Shown here piece by piece: positions 29,639 to 38,715 of a stretch of 64,000 bases of DNA; the first letter of the stretch is position 1; each line of letters opens with the position of its first letter. This stretch comes from an uncultured Bacteroidia bacterium (GTDB taxonomy: Bacteria; Bacteroidota; Bacteroidia; Bacteroidales; F082), in NCBI GenBank assembly GCA_902791165.1, contig CADAVB010000010.1, forward strand, positions 62,001 to 126,000, written 5' to 3'. The notes under the pieces are model-generated. The model saw nothing but the letters and a program-made list of their open reading frames with translations. It did not search any database and had not been told where the DNA came from. A program made the translations under genes and the position numbers.

Positions 29639-30268
29639 TTACAATAAACCTTTCTGAAATGCTATTTTCAACAAATCGGAGGATGTTTTTGCTCCCAACT
29701 TGTTGTATAAGTTCAATTTATGGTGTTCTACTGTGCGCGGGCTGATGAAAAGTTCGAGGGCAATTTGCTTGGATGTTTTGCCCTTGATGCAGAGCTTCAA
29801 AATCTCCATTTCGCGCTTCGTTAGGCCGAAGTCATCGTTGGACGGGGCGATTGTCCTGTTAGGATTGCTGCTGTCGAAACGGTTTTCGCCTTTCAAGATG
29901 GATTTGACGATGCCCGACACTTCCTCGGCCTGCACATCCTTGCTGATGACACCGCTGATGCCTTCGTTCCATAGCTCAACGACTTCGGGCGCATCCACCG
30001 CGCTGGTCACCACGAGCACCTTTACTGCGGGACAACGCTCCTTGATGAACTTGATGACATCAAGCCCGCTGCCATCGGGAAGGAAAAAGTCGAGCAGCAC
30101 CAAATCAAGCTCGTTGGGATGGCTATCGATATATTCGACAGCCTCTTTCATGTTGGTTAATGCCGCCTTTACTGTGCATTTCAGTTCGGAAAACGACAAG
30201 GCCAGTTTCATTCCCTCACGGTAAATCGGATGGTCTTCAACGATGAGTATTCTTATCGGTTTTTCCAT
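29639..30268 (-). CDS. LuxR/NarL-type response regulator
   Basis: A 209-residue regulator from ATG 30268. The receiver domain has acidic VEDHPIYREG (residues 8-17), phospho-acceptor D in LDFFLPDGSG (about 58) and K in ISKDVQ (about 108). The C-terminal DNA-binding helix-turn-helix is LTKREMEILKLCIKGKTSKQ to SPRTVEHHKLNLYNKLG (about 145-190). It begins 5 bp after the stop of the histidine kinase, so the two form one two-component unit. Its target genes are unknown. Confidence 0.9.
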   Translation of the reverse strand: MEKPIRILIVEDHPIYREGMKLALSFSELKCTVKAALTNMKEAVEYIDSHPNELDLVLLDFFLPDGSGLDVIKFIKERCPAVKVLVVTSAVDAPEVVELWNEGISGVISKDVQAEEVSGIVKSILKGENRFDSSNPNRTIAPSNDDFGLTKREMEILKLCIKGKTSKQIALELFISPRTVEHHKLNLYNKLGAKTSSDLLKIAFQKGLL

Positions 30269-30273
30269 AACGC

Positions 30274-32139
30274 TCAATGTTTGTTAATGGTGAATCTGAC
30301 CGTTGCCCCCTCGCCTTCCCTGCTTTCGACGATGATTTCGCCGCCGTTGCGCTCGATTACCTGCTTGCACAGCATGAGACCGATTCCCGACCCCGATTCG
30401 CCCGATGCCTTGATGACACCATTGTCGAAGGCTTCGCGGCTTGCCGCGTCGAAGCCCGTGCCGTGGTCGGTCACGGCGAGCCAAACGCGCTTGCCGTCTT
30501 CACGCGCTGTTATTTCTATCGTGCCTCCTGGCTGTGAGTATTTCACCGCGTTGCTGAGCAGGTTGCGCAGCACGAGTTTTACCAAATTCTCGTTGTCGCG
30601 GGCTTTCAGGTACTCGTTCACGCGGTTGTCCAAAGTCAATTGTTTCTTGGTCGCATCGGTTTTCTGTGTGCGCATACATTCCTCCACGACTTTGCGCAGG
30701 CCGAAAGTATCATAGTTTTCCTCGCCGCTGTTCAGCTCGGTCTTCATCCACTCGATAAGGTTGAACATGTCTTCTTTCAGCAAATCTGACGAGGTTTTCA
30801 ACTGGCTCACGTTTTCCTTGATGTCGGCTTGGCTCATGTTGTCGAAATGGTCGTTCATCACGCCGAGCATGAGGTTTTGCGACAGCAAAGAGGTCTTGAA
30901 GTCGTGCGAAACGATGGAGAATAAGTGGTTTTTGGCCATGTTAAGCCTTCCCTCGATTTCGTGGTTGCGCTTGCGAATGGCCCCGATGTGCATCACGAGG
31001 ACAATCACGGCGAGCAACATCACGGCGAGAATGCCGAGGATGAGGATAATAAAGCGATGGCGGCTGTTTTTGGCGGCTTCAAGCTCAAGTTGGTATTCCT
31101 TTTCGGCGAGGTCGTATTTCACTTGGTATTCGCGGACGATTTGCTGTTGCTGCTCGTTGAACACTGAGTCGCGGAGCGCGGCATACTGCTCGAAATAGTC
31201 CAAGGCCAAGACCTTGTCGAAGTGCTTGGAGGATGTGTAGGCTCCTTCGATAGCCAACAACTGAAGCTCACTAAAGTGGTTCTCCTTGGCGATGGCGAGG
31301 GCTTGGGCGAAATGCCTTTCGGCGGAGGGATGGCGGTTCATGCCAGCCTCGCAGTTGCCATACACAGCATGGGCTTCAGCTTCCAGGTAAGGATCGTTGT
31401 TGGCCTCTTCCGAGTCAAGCACTTCCTTTGCCAAGCGAAGCGATTCGTTCAGGCGGCCTGCGGCGTGGTAGGCCTGGGCCAAAGTAACTTTTTTGTTTAT
31501 CCGCTTGGAAGGCTGGTTCTCGTATTGCTCGGCCAGCTCCACCGACTGTTCGGCCAGCTCCACTGAGGTTTTCAGGAAAGCTTCGCGCTCCGTGCCCTTC
31601 ATGCCGAGAGCTTGCTTCGTGTAAACCTCTGAGAGGTTCTGCTTGTAGGTGGCAAGGTCGCGGAAATCCAAAGTGTCGGAAGGCTCGCCGAGCATCTCTA
31701 TGCAGTTGAGGTAGATGGACTCGGCATGACCCAATTCACCGATTTGTATAAAGATTTCGGCCATATTGTTGCGCGTGTAGCGTATGTTGCGGTCATACAT
31801 CTTCGTCGCCCTTGCATGATCCTTGTTGTTTTCGCTGTTTTTCAGTTTCTCCAACGCCTTGGTGCATTGTTCGTAGCTCTCGATGGCATCCTTGAAACGG
31901 CCCATGCGCTGGTAGGCGTTGCCGAGCAAATTGTAGCAGCCAGCCATGTCGTAAAGGTTGTTATCGGCCTCATACAAAGCAAGGGCTTCGTTGCCAAGAC
32001 GCACCACTTCTTCAAACTCCGACTTGTCGTAATGATGGAAAATGCGGTTCTTTAGGTCGTTAATATTGTCGTTGTCTTGAGCATGACAATACAGTGCAAT
32101 CAAACCGAGCAACAAACATACGAATAGTCGCTTCAACAT
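30274..32139 (-). CDS. TPR-containing sensor histidine kinase
   Basis: A 621-residue membrane kinase. It has a signal peptide (residues 1-20, ALYCHAQ), about six TPR units up to residue 330, a coiled-coil segment (EYQVKYDLAEKEYQLELEAAKN), a single membrane helix (FIILILGILAVMLLAVIVLVM, about 365) and a cytoplasmic kinase. The H-box is SIVSHDFKTSLLSQ (about 415) and the ATP-binding region has RNLLSNAVKYSQPG, TDHGTGFD and GSGIGLMLCKQV. The periplasmic TPRs probably sense a peptide or protein ligand. This is a common Bacteroidetes architecture. The partner regulator follows directly. A -7 box is at 32170-32177. Confidence 0.9.
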   Translation of the reverse strand: MLKRLFVCLLLGLIALYCHAQDNDNINDLKNRIFHHYDKSEFEEVVRLGNEALALYEADNNLYDMAGCYNLLGNAYQRMGRFKDAIESYEQCTKALEKLKNSENNKDHARATKMYDRNIRYTRNNMAEIFIQIGELGHAESIYLNCIEMLGEPSDTLDFRDLATYKQNLSEVYTKQALGMKGTEREAFLKTSVELAEQSVELAEQYENQPSKRINKKVTLAQAYHAAGRLNESLRLAKEVLDSEEANNDPYLEAEAHAVYGNCEAGMNRHPSAERHFAQALAIAKENHFSELQLLAIEGAYTSSKHFDKVLALDYFEQYAALRDSVFNEQQQQIVREYQVKYDLAEKEYQLELEAAKNSRHRFIILILGILAVMLLAVIVLVMHIGAIRKRNHEIEGRLNMAKNHLFSIVSHDFKTSLLSQNLMLGVMNDHFDNMSQADIKENVSQLKTSSDLLKEDMFNLIEWMKTELNSGEENYDTFGLRKVVEECMRTQKTDATKKQLTLDNRVNEYLKARDNENLVKLVLRNLLSNAVKYSQPGGTIEITAREDGKRVWLAVTDHGTGFDAASREAFDNGVIKASGESGSGIGLMLCKQVIERNGGEIIVESREGEGATVRFTINKH

Positions 32140-32169
32140 TGTTTAAAGAGTTTTTCAGGTTTTTCGCTG

Positions 32170-32177
32170 CAAATATA
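32170..32177 (-). promoter_or_regulatory. -7 promoter box of the histidine kinase operon
   Basis: On the minus strand TATATTTG matches TAnnTTTG, 31 bp before the start codon at 32139. A -33 TTTG is not evident. Confidence 0.5.
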
Positions 32178-32201
32178 CTCTTTTTTTTCTAATAGCATGA
32201 G

Positions 32202-32235
32202 AAAAAAGTCTTACGACAAGAGCTTGTCGTAAGAC
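32202..32235 (-). terminator. Intrinsic terminator of the 32284-32643 gene
   Basis: GTCTTACGACAAG and CTTGTCGTAAGAC form a perfect 13-bp stem with a 2-base loop at 32208-32235. On the minus strand it is followed by TTTTTT. It lies about 50 bp after the stop of the upstream minus-strand gene. Confidence 0.85.
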
Positions 32236-32283
32236 TATGACATAACAAATAATACAATTATAGTAGCCGTTCAGAAAAGGCTT

Positions 32284-32643
32284 TTAGTTTTTGCGTTCTT
32301 CAATGGCTTCTGCGATGCTCTTTCGGGTCTTGCGAAAGACATTGGTGAAGCGCACTTGCTTGCCGTCGGCTAAAATGAACATATAGCCTCCAAGGCCATA
32401 CTTGCGATGATTGGCGATTTCGGCGATGTCGATGCACCACGACTTGGGTGCTCCGGAGAAATCGAAAGGATGCCTTTCGTTGGGATCAGGCGGCGCAACA
32501 AGGAAATACACCTTGTCGCGGGTGAAAACCATTTCTCCGTTGTAGGATGAAACGCGTGTCTTGTTGTACTGGATGCCTTCGATAACATCCTTGGCTTCGT
32601 TGGCGAGGTCATGCAGACCAAAATTGTCGTCTAATTCAATCAT
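32284..32643 (-). CDS. Small conserved protein, possibly PH/GRAM-like
   Basis: A 119-residue soluble protein with alternating beta-strand pattern and a C-terminal helix. Segments such as SYNGEMVFTRDKVYFLVAPP and YMFILADGKQVRFTNVFRK resemble the PH/GRAM-like fold used for binding ligands, but there is no definite family match. No signal peptide or membrane segment is seen. It is a single gene with its own hairpin terminator at 32202-32235. Function unknown. Confidence 0.6.
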   Translation of the reverse strand: MIELDDNFGLHDLANEAKDVIEGIQYNKTRVSSYNGEMVFTRDKVYFLVAPPDPNERHPFDFSGAPKSWCIDIAEIANHRKYGLGGYMFILADGKQVRFTNVFRKTRKSIAEAIEERKN

Positions 32644-32767
32644 AGTTTTGTGTTTTAGGGGTTCAACTCCGCAAAATTATAAAGAAAAAACGGTCTGAAA
32701 ATGCGTAAATCTACCCATTTTTCACCTGAATTGTGTTTTTTTTCGCAAAACAATTGTGATTTTTACC

Positions 32768-33836
32768 TCAAACCCTCATTTCCGAAACACATTTTTCCGC
32801 TTCCTCAAATAGTTTCCACTGCGCCCGTGTACGTACCAGATTATGCGTGGCATAATCTATTTTATAATAGGTGTTGCCGTTGATGTAATCGGTGAGGAAA
32901 CGTACGGCTTGCATGTATGGGAACAGTGTGGCAGCGTAAGGCAGGTTCTCCCGCTCGATGGGCAACAGAAAGGATTTCGTGCCTTCGAGATAGCCTTCGG
33001 TGAAAGCGCGATACACCTCCATATTGAAGTGGATGTTGCCGAGGTCGGGGTCGTCTTCCGCGCCGGTGTTGGCCGCCGAACGCAAAAAGTCGCCGAAGTC
33101 GGAGAAGACAAAACTCGGCATGACGGTGTCCAAGTCGATGACACACAAAACGTTGCCGTCCTTGTCGAAAAGCATGTTGTTCACTTTCGTGTCACAGTGA
33201 CAAATGCGTTTCGGTAGCTTACCCTCGCGATAGAGCCGCTCGCCGAGGCACATTTGCTCGGCCTTTTCCCTGATTTTATCGACAAACTTCTTCACCTCGA
33301 CCTCGCGCATTTGGCCAATCCGATCTTCTGCCACGGCCTCGTCCAACTGTTTCAGGCGGAATTCAATGTTGTGGAAATCAGGGATAATCTCCCCTATCGG
33401 TGCCTCCAAATCGCTCAACAATGCTTCAAAATCGCCGAATGAGCGCCCCGCATAGTAAGCGTATTCCGGCGTGACGGCCTCGTACGTAAGTGTAGCTGTT
33501 GGCGATGAAGTCCATCACGCGCCAATACTGGCTTTCCTCCTCCACGTAGCTCTTGCCTGTTTCGGCCTTCAGGAAGTGCAAAACGCGACGATTAACATTC
33601 TTAATTCCTTGGTTTTCATACTTTTTCCGAATGTGGCTTGTTACGGCTTCGATGTTGTTTTGCAGCATTTCCACATCAGTGAAAATGGCGTTGTTGATGC
33701 GCTGGAGCACATATTTCGGTGCGCCATCCACTATTATCTTATAGGTGTCGTTGATGAGGCCGTTGCCCAAAGGCGCAATGTCTTGGATGGTTTTCGGGTC
33801 GATAAAGTGGCCCGCGATGGTGGTGAGATTATTCAT
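32768..33836 (-). pseudogene. N-acetylhexosamine-1-kinase-like phosphotransferase, frameshifted
   Basis: An aminoglycoside-phosphotransferase-fold kinase of the NahK type. Residues 1-117 in frame one end at NSYTYV. The next frame supplies EAVTPEYAYYAGRSFGDFEA and the rest, including the catalytic HCDTKVNN (about residue 240 of the joined protein) and metal-binding VIDLDT. At the junction (33481-33488) the sequence contains TACG twice in tandem (read on the minus strand TACGTACG). One copy fits the frame, so a 4-bp duplication broke the gene. It is divergent from the GH109 enzyme gene 21 bp away, which would supply N-acetylgalactosamine. The intact protein would phosphorylate GalNAc or GlcNAc at C1. 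Confidence 0.85.
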
Positions 33837-33857
33837 GAGGATAAATTTTTCGCGAAG

Positions 33858-35270
33858 ATGAAAAACAAGTTCTTACACCTCATCATTGGCCTCGTATTGT
33901 TGGCCTTCGCCACTTCATGCGGCGAGAAAAAGGAAACCGAAGCACGCAACTACCGCATCATTGACAACACCATTGTCTTCGATGAACCGCAACGCATTGA
34001 GGGGCAGAAATCTGTGCTTCAGTTCGCCGTCGATCCGATTGAAAACGTGCGCATCGGCTTCATCGGCCTCGGTATGCGCGGCCCGGATGCCGTCGACCGC
34101 ATGACCTACATCGACGGCGTGACGGTCGTTGCCTTGTGCGACATCGAGCCTGACCGCGTTGAAAAGGTGCAAACCAACATTCTGGAAGCCAAAGGCTTGC
34201 CACGAGCCGCTGCCTACACAGGCCGCGAAGGCTGGCGCGAACTCGTCGCCCGCGACGACATCGACCTCGTCTATATTTGCACCGACTGGAAGACCCACGT
34301 CCCGATGGCGGTTTATGCCATGCAATGCGGCAAACACGTGGCTGTTGAGGTGCCCGCCGCCACTTCCATCGAGGAATGTTGGCAGCTTGTCGATGTGGCC
34401 GAGCAGACCCAACGCCACTGCATGATGCTCGAAAACTGCTGCTACGACTTCTTCGAGCTGACCGCGCTCAATATGGCGCAAAAAGGCATGTTCGGCGAAC
34501 TCATTCATGGCGAGGGTGCCTACATCCACAACTTGGAGCCTTTCTGGCACGAGTATTACGAAAACTGGCGTTTGGAATTTAACCAAAGCCACGCTGGCGA
34601 CGTGTATCCAACACATGGCTTGGGACCTCTCTGTCAAGCCTTTGACATACACCGTGGCGACCGCATGAAGACCTTGGTCAGCATGAGCACGCCATCCTAC
34701 AACGGCAAGAAAATCGCCAAGGAAATGATGGGCAAAGACGACTTCGCCAATGGCGACATGACCACCACGATGATTCAGACCGAAAAGGGGAAAACCCTGC
34801 TCATTGAGCATGACGTTTACACCTATCGACCCTACAACCGACTCTACCAACTTACTGGAACTGAAGGTTTTGCCAACAAATATCCGAGCGCAGGCTTCAC
34901 CCTTTTGGATGAAAAGCTTCCCTCCGGATTCCTCGCCGAAGGCCAAATGCTTGACCCGCATAGTTTTGTGCCCGCCGAGGTTCGCGACAAGATTCTGAAG
35001 GACTACCTTCACCCTATCGCGGTCGAGATCGAGGAAAAAGCCAAGGAAGTGGGTGGCCACGGCGGCATGGACTTCATCATGGACTATCGCCTGATTTACT
35101 GCCTGCACAATGGCCTTCCGTTAGACCAAGACGTTTACGATGCCGCAGAATGGTCGTGCCTCGGCGAGCTGACCGCCGCGAGCATCGCCAACGGTGGAAT
35201 GCCAGTGAAAATGCCCGACTTCACACGCGGAGATTGGGATAAGGTGAAGGGATATAGGCACGCGCAATAA
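33858..35270 (+). CDS. GH109 glycosidase, probable alpha-N-acetylgalactosaminidase
   Basis: A 470-residue exported lipoprotein (signal LVLLAFATSC, Cys about residue 18), starting at ATG 33858; the longer open frame upstream is antisense to the kinase gene. The NAD-binding Rossmann motif is GFIGLGMRGPDAVDR (about residue 59). GH109 blocks follow: VALCDIEPDRVEK, YICTDWKTHVPMAVYAMQ, HCMMLENCCYDFFEL, GEGAYIHNLEPFWHEYYENW and GDVYPTHGLGP. GH109 enzymes remove terminal GalNAc using an NAD-dependent mechanism. This suits mucin or blood-group A glycan breakdown. It is next to the broken N-acetylhexosamine kinase. Confidence 0.9.
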   Translation: MKNKFLHLIIGLVLLAFATSCGEKKETEARNYRIIDNTIVFDEPQRIEGQKSVLQFAVDPIENVRIGFIGLGMRGPDAVDRMTYIDGVTVVALCDIEPDRVEKVQTNILEAKGLPRAAAYTGREGWRELVARDDIDLVYICTDWKTHVPMAVYAMQCGKHVAVEVPAATSIEECWQLVDVAEQTQRHCMMLENCCYDFFELTALNMAQKGMFGELIHGEGAYIHNLEPFWHEYYENWRLEFNQSHAGDVYPTHGLGPLCQAFDIHRGDRMKTLVSMSTPSYNGKKIAKEMMGKDDFANGDMTTTMIQTEKGKTLLIEHDVYTYRPYNRLYQLTGTEGFANKYPSAGFTLLDEKLPSGFLAEGQMLDPHSFVPAEVRDKILKDYLHPIAVEIEEKAKEVGGHGGMDFIMDYRLIYCLHNGLPLDQDVYDAAEWSCLGELTAASIANGGMPVKMPDFTRGDWDKVKGYRHAQ

Positions 35271-35304
35271 CAAAGCAAACATAATAAACTAAATACACAT
35301 TATT

Positions 35305-36669
35305 ATGAAAAAAGCAAGACTTCTTATCGTGGCATTTCTGGCTATGGCTTTGTTAGGTTTTTCGCAGGAAAAACTGACAGACAAAGAATTGGTGAACGTT
35401 ATCTACGCCATGGGGCAAATGTTCCCTGACGGATTCACCCTTGACCTCAACACCATGAGGCAACCCAATGAAGGGATTTTTGTTTCCTACAAGGCGACGC
35501 AAAACAGTTTCGACCGCAAGAGTCTGCCTGCCGTTATCAAGCACGCCCGTGCCCATCAAAATATAGTGGGCGGTTGGTATAATGTTGAGGAAGACAAGTA
35601 TTATTTCGACAGCAACCGCAAGTTTCCGGAAGACAGCCTTGCCGCTGCCCTCGCTTTTGCCCGCGAAAACGACCAGCACACCGTTTATGTGGCCTCGAAA
35701 GGCATCAACATTTTGTCGAACTACGAACAGCGCGACATCCGTATCATCCTCGACTGCGACATGGGTAGCTCGACTGACGACCTTTTCGCCTTGATGATGC
35801 TCTATCGCTATATGGACATGAAACGTTGCAACCTGCTCGGTGTCATCGTTGACCGCATGGGAAAAGCCAACGCCGACATCGTCGATGTGATGAACAACTT
35901 CTACGGCTATCCTGATATTCCCATCGGCCTTGAAACTGAAGGACAGAAGGACACCCATGTGTGGATTACCTACCACAACCTCCCCTACGCCCGCTCCACG
36001 GAGGGCGTGCCGATGTTCAAGCGCAGCGTGGGCGACAACGGTACCTATATGGAAGGCTACAAGCTTTACCGCAAAATCCTCGCCCAACAGCCCGACCATA
36101 GTGTTACCATTGCCTCCATCGGATTTGTTACGACTTTGGCCCGTCTGTTAGAATCCGGTCCCGACGAGTACTCGCCTCTCAACGGCGTGGAGCTGGTTAG
36201 AGCCAAGGTGAAAGACATCTACGCCATGGGCGGAGTTTTCGGCAAAGCCGTCGAACCTGACTACAATTTCAAGCAGGCCATCAACTTCTCGCTCAAGTTC
36301 TTCGAACTGTTGCCTGATGAAGTCGATATTGTCTTCTCGCCCGGCGAAGTGGGCGATCCGCTCGACTATCGTCCCGAAACCGTCATCGCAGATATGGACT
36401 GGACCGACCTGCACCCTATCAAATGGACCTACCAGTTCTTGAACTGCAACACGGGCCAAAAAATGTGGGACCCGCAGGCCATCATTCATGCCGTGGAAGG
36501 CAACGATTTTTACAAACTCTCTGAACGTGGATGGGTTACACTAACTCCCAATGCCGAGACAATCTTCACCCCTGACCCCAAAGGCAACGCCCGCTATCAA
36601 TTCCCAGGTGATGCTGTGTGGTGCGACATGGTGCTCAAATATATCCGTTTGATGGCCATTCAACATTGA
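35305..36669 (+). CDS. Nucleoside hydrolase-like protein with extra N-terminal domain
   Basis: A 454-residue exported protein (signal LAMALLGFSQ). Residues 150-454 match inosine/uridine-preferring nucleoside hydrolases: DCDMGSSTDDLFALMML carries the calcium-binding aspartates in a slightly altered form (the usual DxDxGxDD becomes DCDMGSSTDD). Further blocks are IASIGFVTTLARLLES and IYAMGGVF. Residues 20-140 are a separate domain (VSYKATQNSFDRK, VGGWYNVEEDKYYFDSNRKF) that I do not recognise. It may split nucleosides in the periplasm or act on another substrate. It starts 35 bp after GH109 and ends at a strong terminator. Confidence 0.8.
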   Translation: MKKARLLIVAFLAMALLGFSQEKLTDKELVNVIYAMGQMFPDGFTLDLNTMRQPNEGIFVSYKATQNSFDRKSLPAVIKHARAHQNIVGGWYNVEEDKYYFDSNRKFPEDSLAAALAFARENDQHTVYVASKGINILSNYEQRDIRIILDCDMGSSTDDLFALMMLYRYMDMKRCNLLGVIVDRMGKANADIVDVMNNFYGYPDIPIGLETEGQKDTHVWITYHNLPYARSTEGVPMFKRSVGDNGTYMEGYKLYRKILAQQPDHSVTIASIGFVTTLARLLESGPDEYSPLNGVELVRAKVKDIYAMGGVFGKAVEPDYNFKQAINFSLKFFELLPDEVDIVFSPGEVGDPLDYRPETVIADMDWTDLHPIKWTYQFLNCNTGQKMWDPQAIIHAVEGNDFYKLSERGWVTLTPNAETIFTPDPKGNARYQFPGDAVWCDMVLKYIRLMAIQH

Positions 36670-36718
36670 TCAGTCAAGAGATATCCAAAGGGTTTACCTT
36701 GGAAACGACACTAAACAC

Positions 36719-36752
36719 GAAAAAAGCCTCGACCAACATCGAGGCTTTTTCA
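36719..36752. terminator. Bidirectional intrinsic terminator
   Basis: AAAAAGCCTCGA and TCGAGGCTTTTT form a perfect 12-bp stem around CCAACA. It lies between the convergent ends of the nucleoside hydrolase gene (36669) and the glycosyltransferase gene (36755). Confidence 0.9.
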
Positions 36753-36754
36753 AT

Positions 36755-38704
36755 TCATCCTGCCGCCACTGACCGGAAAAATATCTCCGCGTCTTTCCAA
36801 ACGGTATAGTCGCGGGCATAAAGCAAATTCATTTGGTTAAGGACATCAGTTTCGACACCCTTTTCCATGTACGAAGCGGGATTGTAAACGCCTCGGCGGA
36901 TTTTGGGCAACTTCTGCGTTTCGTCGGCGGGCGAACAATAACCCACCCAGGTTTTCCTGCCAAACAAAACAAGGACGGCGTTTTTCAGGAACCGCACGGG
37001 CTGCTTCACCACCAAGGCCAAAGGCAGCCAAAACACGATGCTGAACACACTCATCACCACGTCGAAAAGGCGTTTGTTGCGACGGTTGGAAACGGTATCA
37101 ATCGCCTTAATATCAACAGTATAGAGGTCGCCGCGCGTGTTGATGCTGTTGCTGCCGATGATGGACAGGCTGTCCTCGGGTGCAATCTTGTAATCGACGT
37201 TGGTGGCGTGCCAGTCCACCATCTTGTCGATGATGACCTGATGCGGCACGTCCTTCGAGCAGAAAATGACCTCAGTAATCTTGTAAATCTCAATGATGTC
37301 GGGCACTTGCGCGAGGTTGCCTATGAAGCCCTCTGGGGCCTCGCCTGCCGCTTCCGAACTCACCAAACCGATGAAATCCGGCTTGATGGATGTGCTCTCC
37401 AAAATGGAATTGACACGCAGCGTTTCCTCTGGACTGCCGATGACCAAGAAGCGTTTCTTCTCCGTCCGTTTCGACTGAAAATCCTCGTTGCCCAACAGGA
37501 TCCCGATGAATCGAGTGAGGCTCATCTCCAATGCGAGCCAAATCATGCCAAACAAGATCAATGCCCTCGAAAAACGAAGGCTTTCAGGCAACAGAGCGTA
37601 CAAAACCAAAATCGCGGCGCTGCCGAAGGCCACGCCGAGGATGGCTTTCGCGATGCTGTATGGCTTGTCGTAACCACCTGAGAAATAGGTCGATAAAAGC
37701 CAAATCAGGATATAAACAGGCAAAACGACCGCAAACAGCACCGTCGGATATGCGCCATCGGCACCGAACAAATAGCGTCCCCAAAGATGGCTGATGGCCG
37801 CCAGGCCTACGTAGCCCAAAAGGGCATCGAGGAACGGAATGGCCGCCTTGCGGAAAAACTGCGACACCAGCGCGAAAAACGCCTTGATGTAGATGGCCAT
37901 ATTAATAAGGAATGAGAACGACTTGGCCCACGAGGTGCCGAAGTGTTTCTTGGCGAAAATCTCCATGGCGCAATAGAAGACGAAAACGTAGTTCACGCTG
38001 GTTTTCTTCGTGCTCTCGCCCTTGTAGTGGATGATGCGCGTTTCGGGGAAATAGTAGTTTTTGTAGCCGCCTTGCGTGATGCGATACGACAGGTCGATGT
38101 CCTCGCCGTACATGAAAAAGGTCTCGTCGAGCAGCCCGATTTTGTCGAGCGTTTCCTTACGCATAAGCATGAAAGCACCGGCGAGAATCTCCACTTCGTT
38201 GGTCTCGTCGTTGGAAAGATGACCCATATAATACCTCGCAAAACGCTTGCTGTGCGGGAAAACCTTGCAGAGGCCGAACATCTTGTAGAACGACGTTGCG
38301 GGCGTGGGCAACCCGCGCTTCGACTCGGGCAAGAACCGTCCTTTCCCATCGACCATCTTCACGCCGAGGCCGCCCGCGTCGGGGTGGCTGTCCATGAAGG
38401 CGAGGCACTTGCTGAAAGTGTCGTCCTCAACCACCGTGTCGGGGTTCAACAAAAGCACGTACTCCCCAGAAGAAACGCGGATGGCTTGGTTGTTGGCGCG
38501 GCTGAAGCCCACATTCTCCTTGTTGGCGATGACTTTCACCTCAGGAAACTTCTGCGCCACCATCTTCAGTGAGCCATCGACGGAGTTGTTGTCCACGACA
38601 AACACCTCGCCCTCAATGCCTTGCATGGCGCGACGCACCGAATAGAGGCACTGCTCGAGGAAGTACTCGACGTTGTAATTGACGATGACGACAGACAGCT
38701 TCAT
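36755..38704 (-). CDS. GT2 glycosyltransferase fused to degenerate sugar transferase
   Basis: A 649-residue membrane protein. Residues 1-240 are a family 2 glycosyltransferase (VVIVNYNVEYFLEQC, VDNNSVDGS, NVGFSRANNQA, LLLNPDTVVED, GEDIDLSYRI). Residues 280-420 have about four to five membrane helices. Residues 425-530 form a Rossmann-like region (RFLVIGSPEETLRVN) and the end has RNKRLFDVVMSVFSIVFWLP, like the start of a bacterial polyprenyl-phosphate sugar transferase. The catalytic region of that second enzyme (the usual KRPG/DELPQ block) is not visible, so the C-terminal part is probably a non-catalytic anchor. This type makes surface polysaccharide or O-antigen-like glycans. Confidence 0.85.
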   Translation of the reverse strand: MKLSVVIVNYNVEYFLEQCLYSVRRAMQGIEGEVFVVDNNSVDGSLKMVAQKFPEVKVIANKENVGFSRANNQAIRVSSGEYVLLLNPDTVVEDDTFSKCLAFMDSHPDAGGLGVKMVDGKGRFLPESKRGLPTPATSFYKMFGLCKVFPHSKRFARYYMGHLSNDETNEVEILAGAFMLMRKETLDKIGLLDETFFMYGEDIDLSYRITQGGYKNYYFPETRIIHYKGESTKKTSVNYVFVFYCAMEIFAKKHFGTSWAKSFSFLINMAIYIKAFFALVSQFFRKAAIPFLDALLGYVGLAAISHLWGRYLFGADGAYPTVLFAVVLPVYILIWLLSTYFSGGYDKPYSIAKAILGVAFGSAAILVLYALLPESLRFSRALILFGMIWLALEMSLTRFIGILLGNEDFQSKRTEKKRFLVIGSPEETLRVNSILESTSIKPDFIGLVSSEAAGEAPEGFIGNLAQVPDIIEIYKITEVIFCSKDVPHQVIIDKMVDWHATNVDYKIAPEDSLSIIGSNSINTRGDLYTVDIKAIDTVSNRRNKRLFDVVMSVFSIVFWLPLALVVKQPVRFLKNAVLVLFGRKTWVGYCSPADETQKLPKIRRGVYNPASYMEKGVETDVLNQMNLLYARDYTVWKDAEIFFRSVAAG

Positions 38705-38715
38705 GCGCTAATGAA

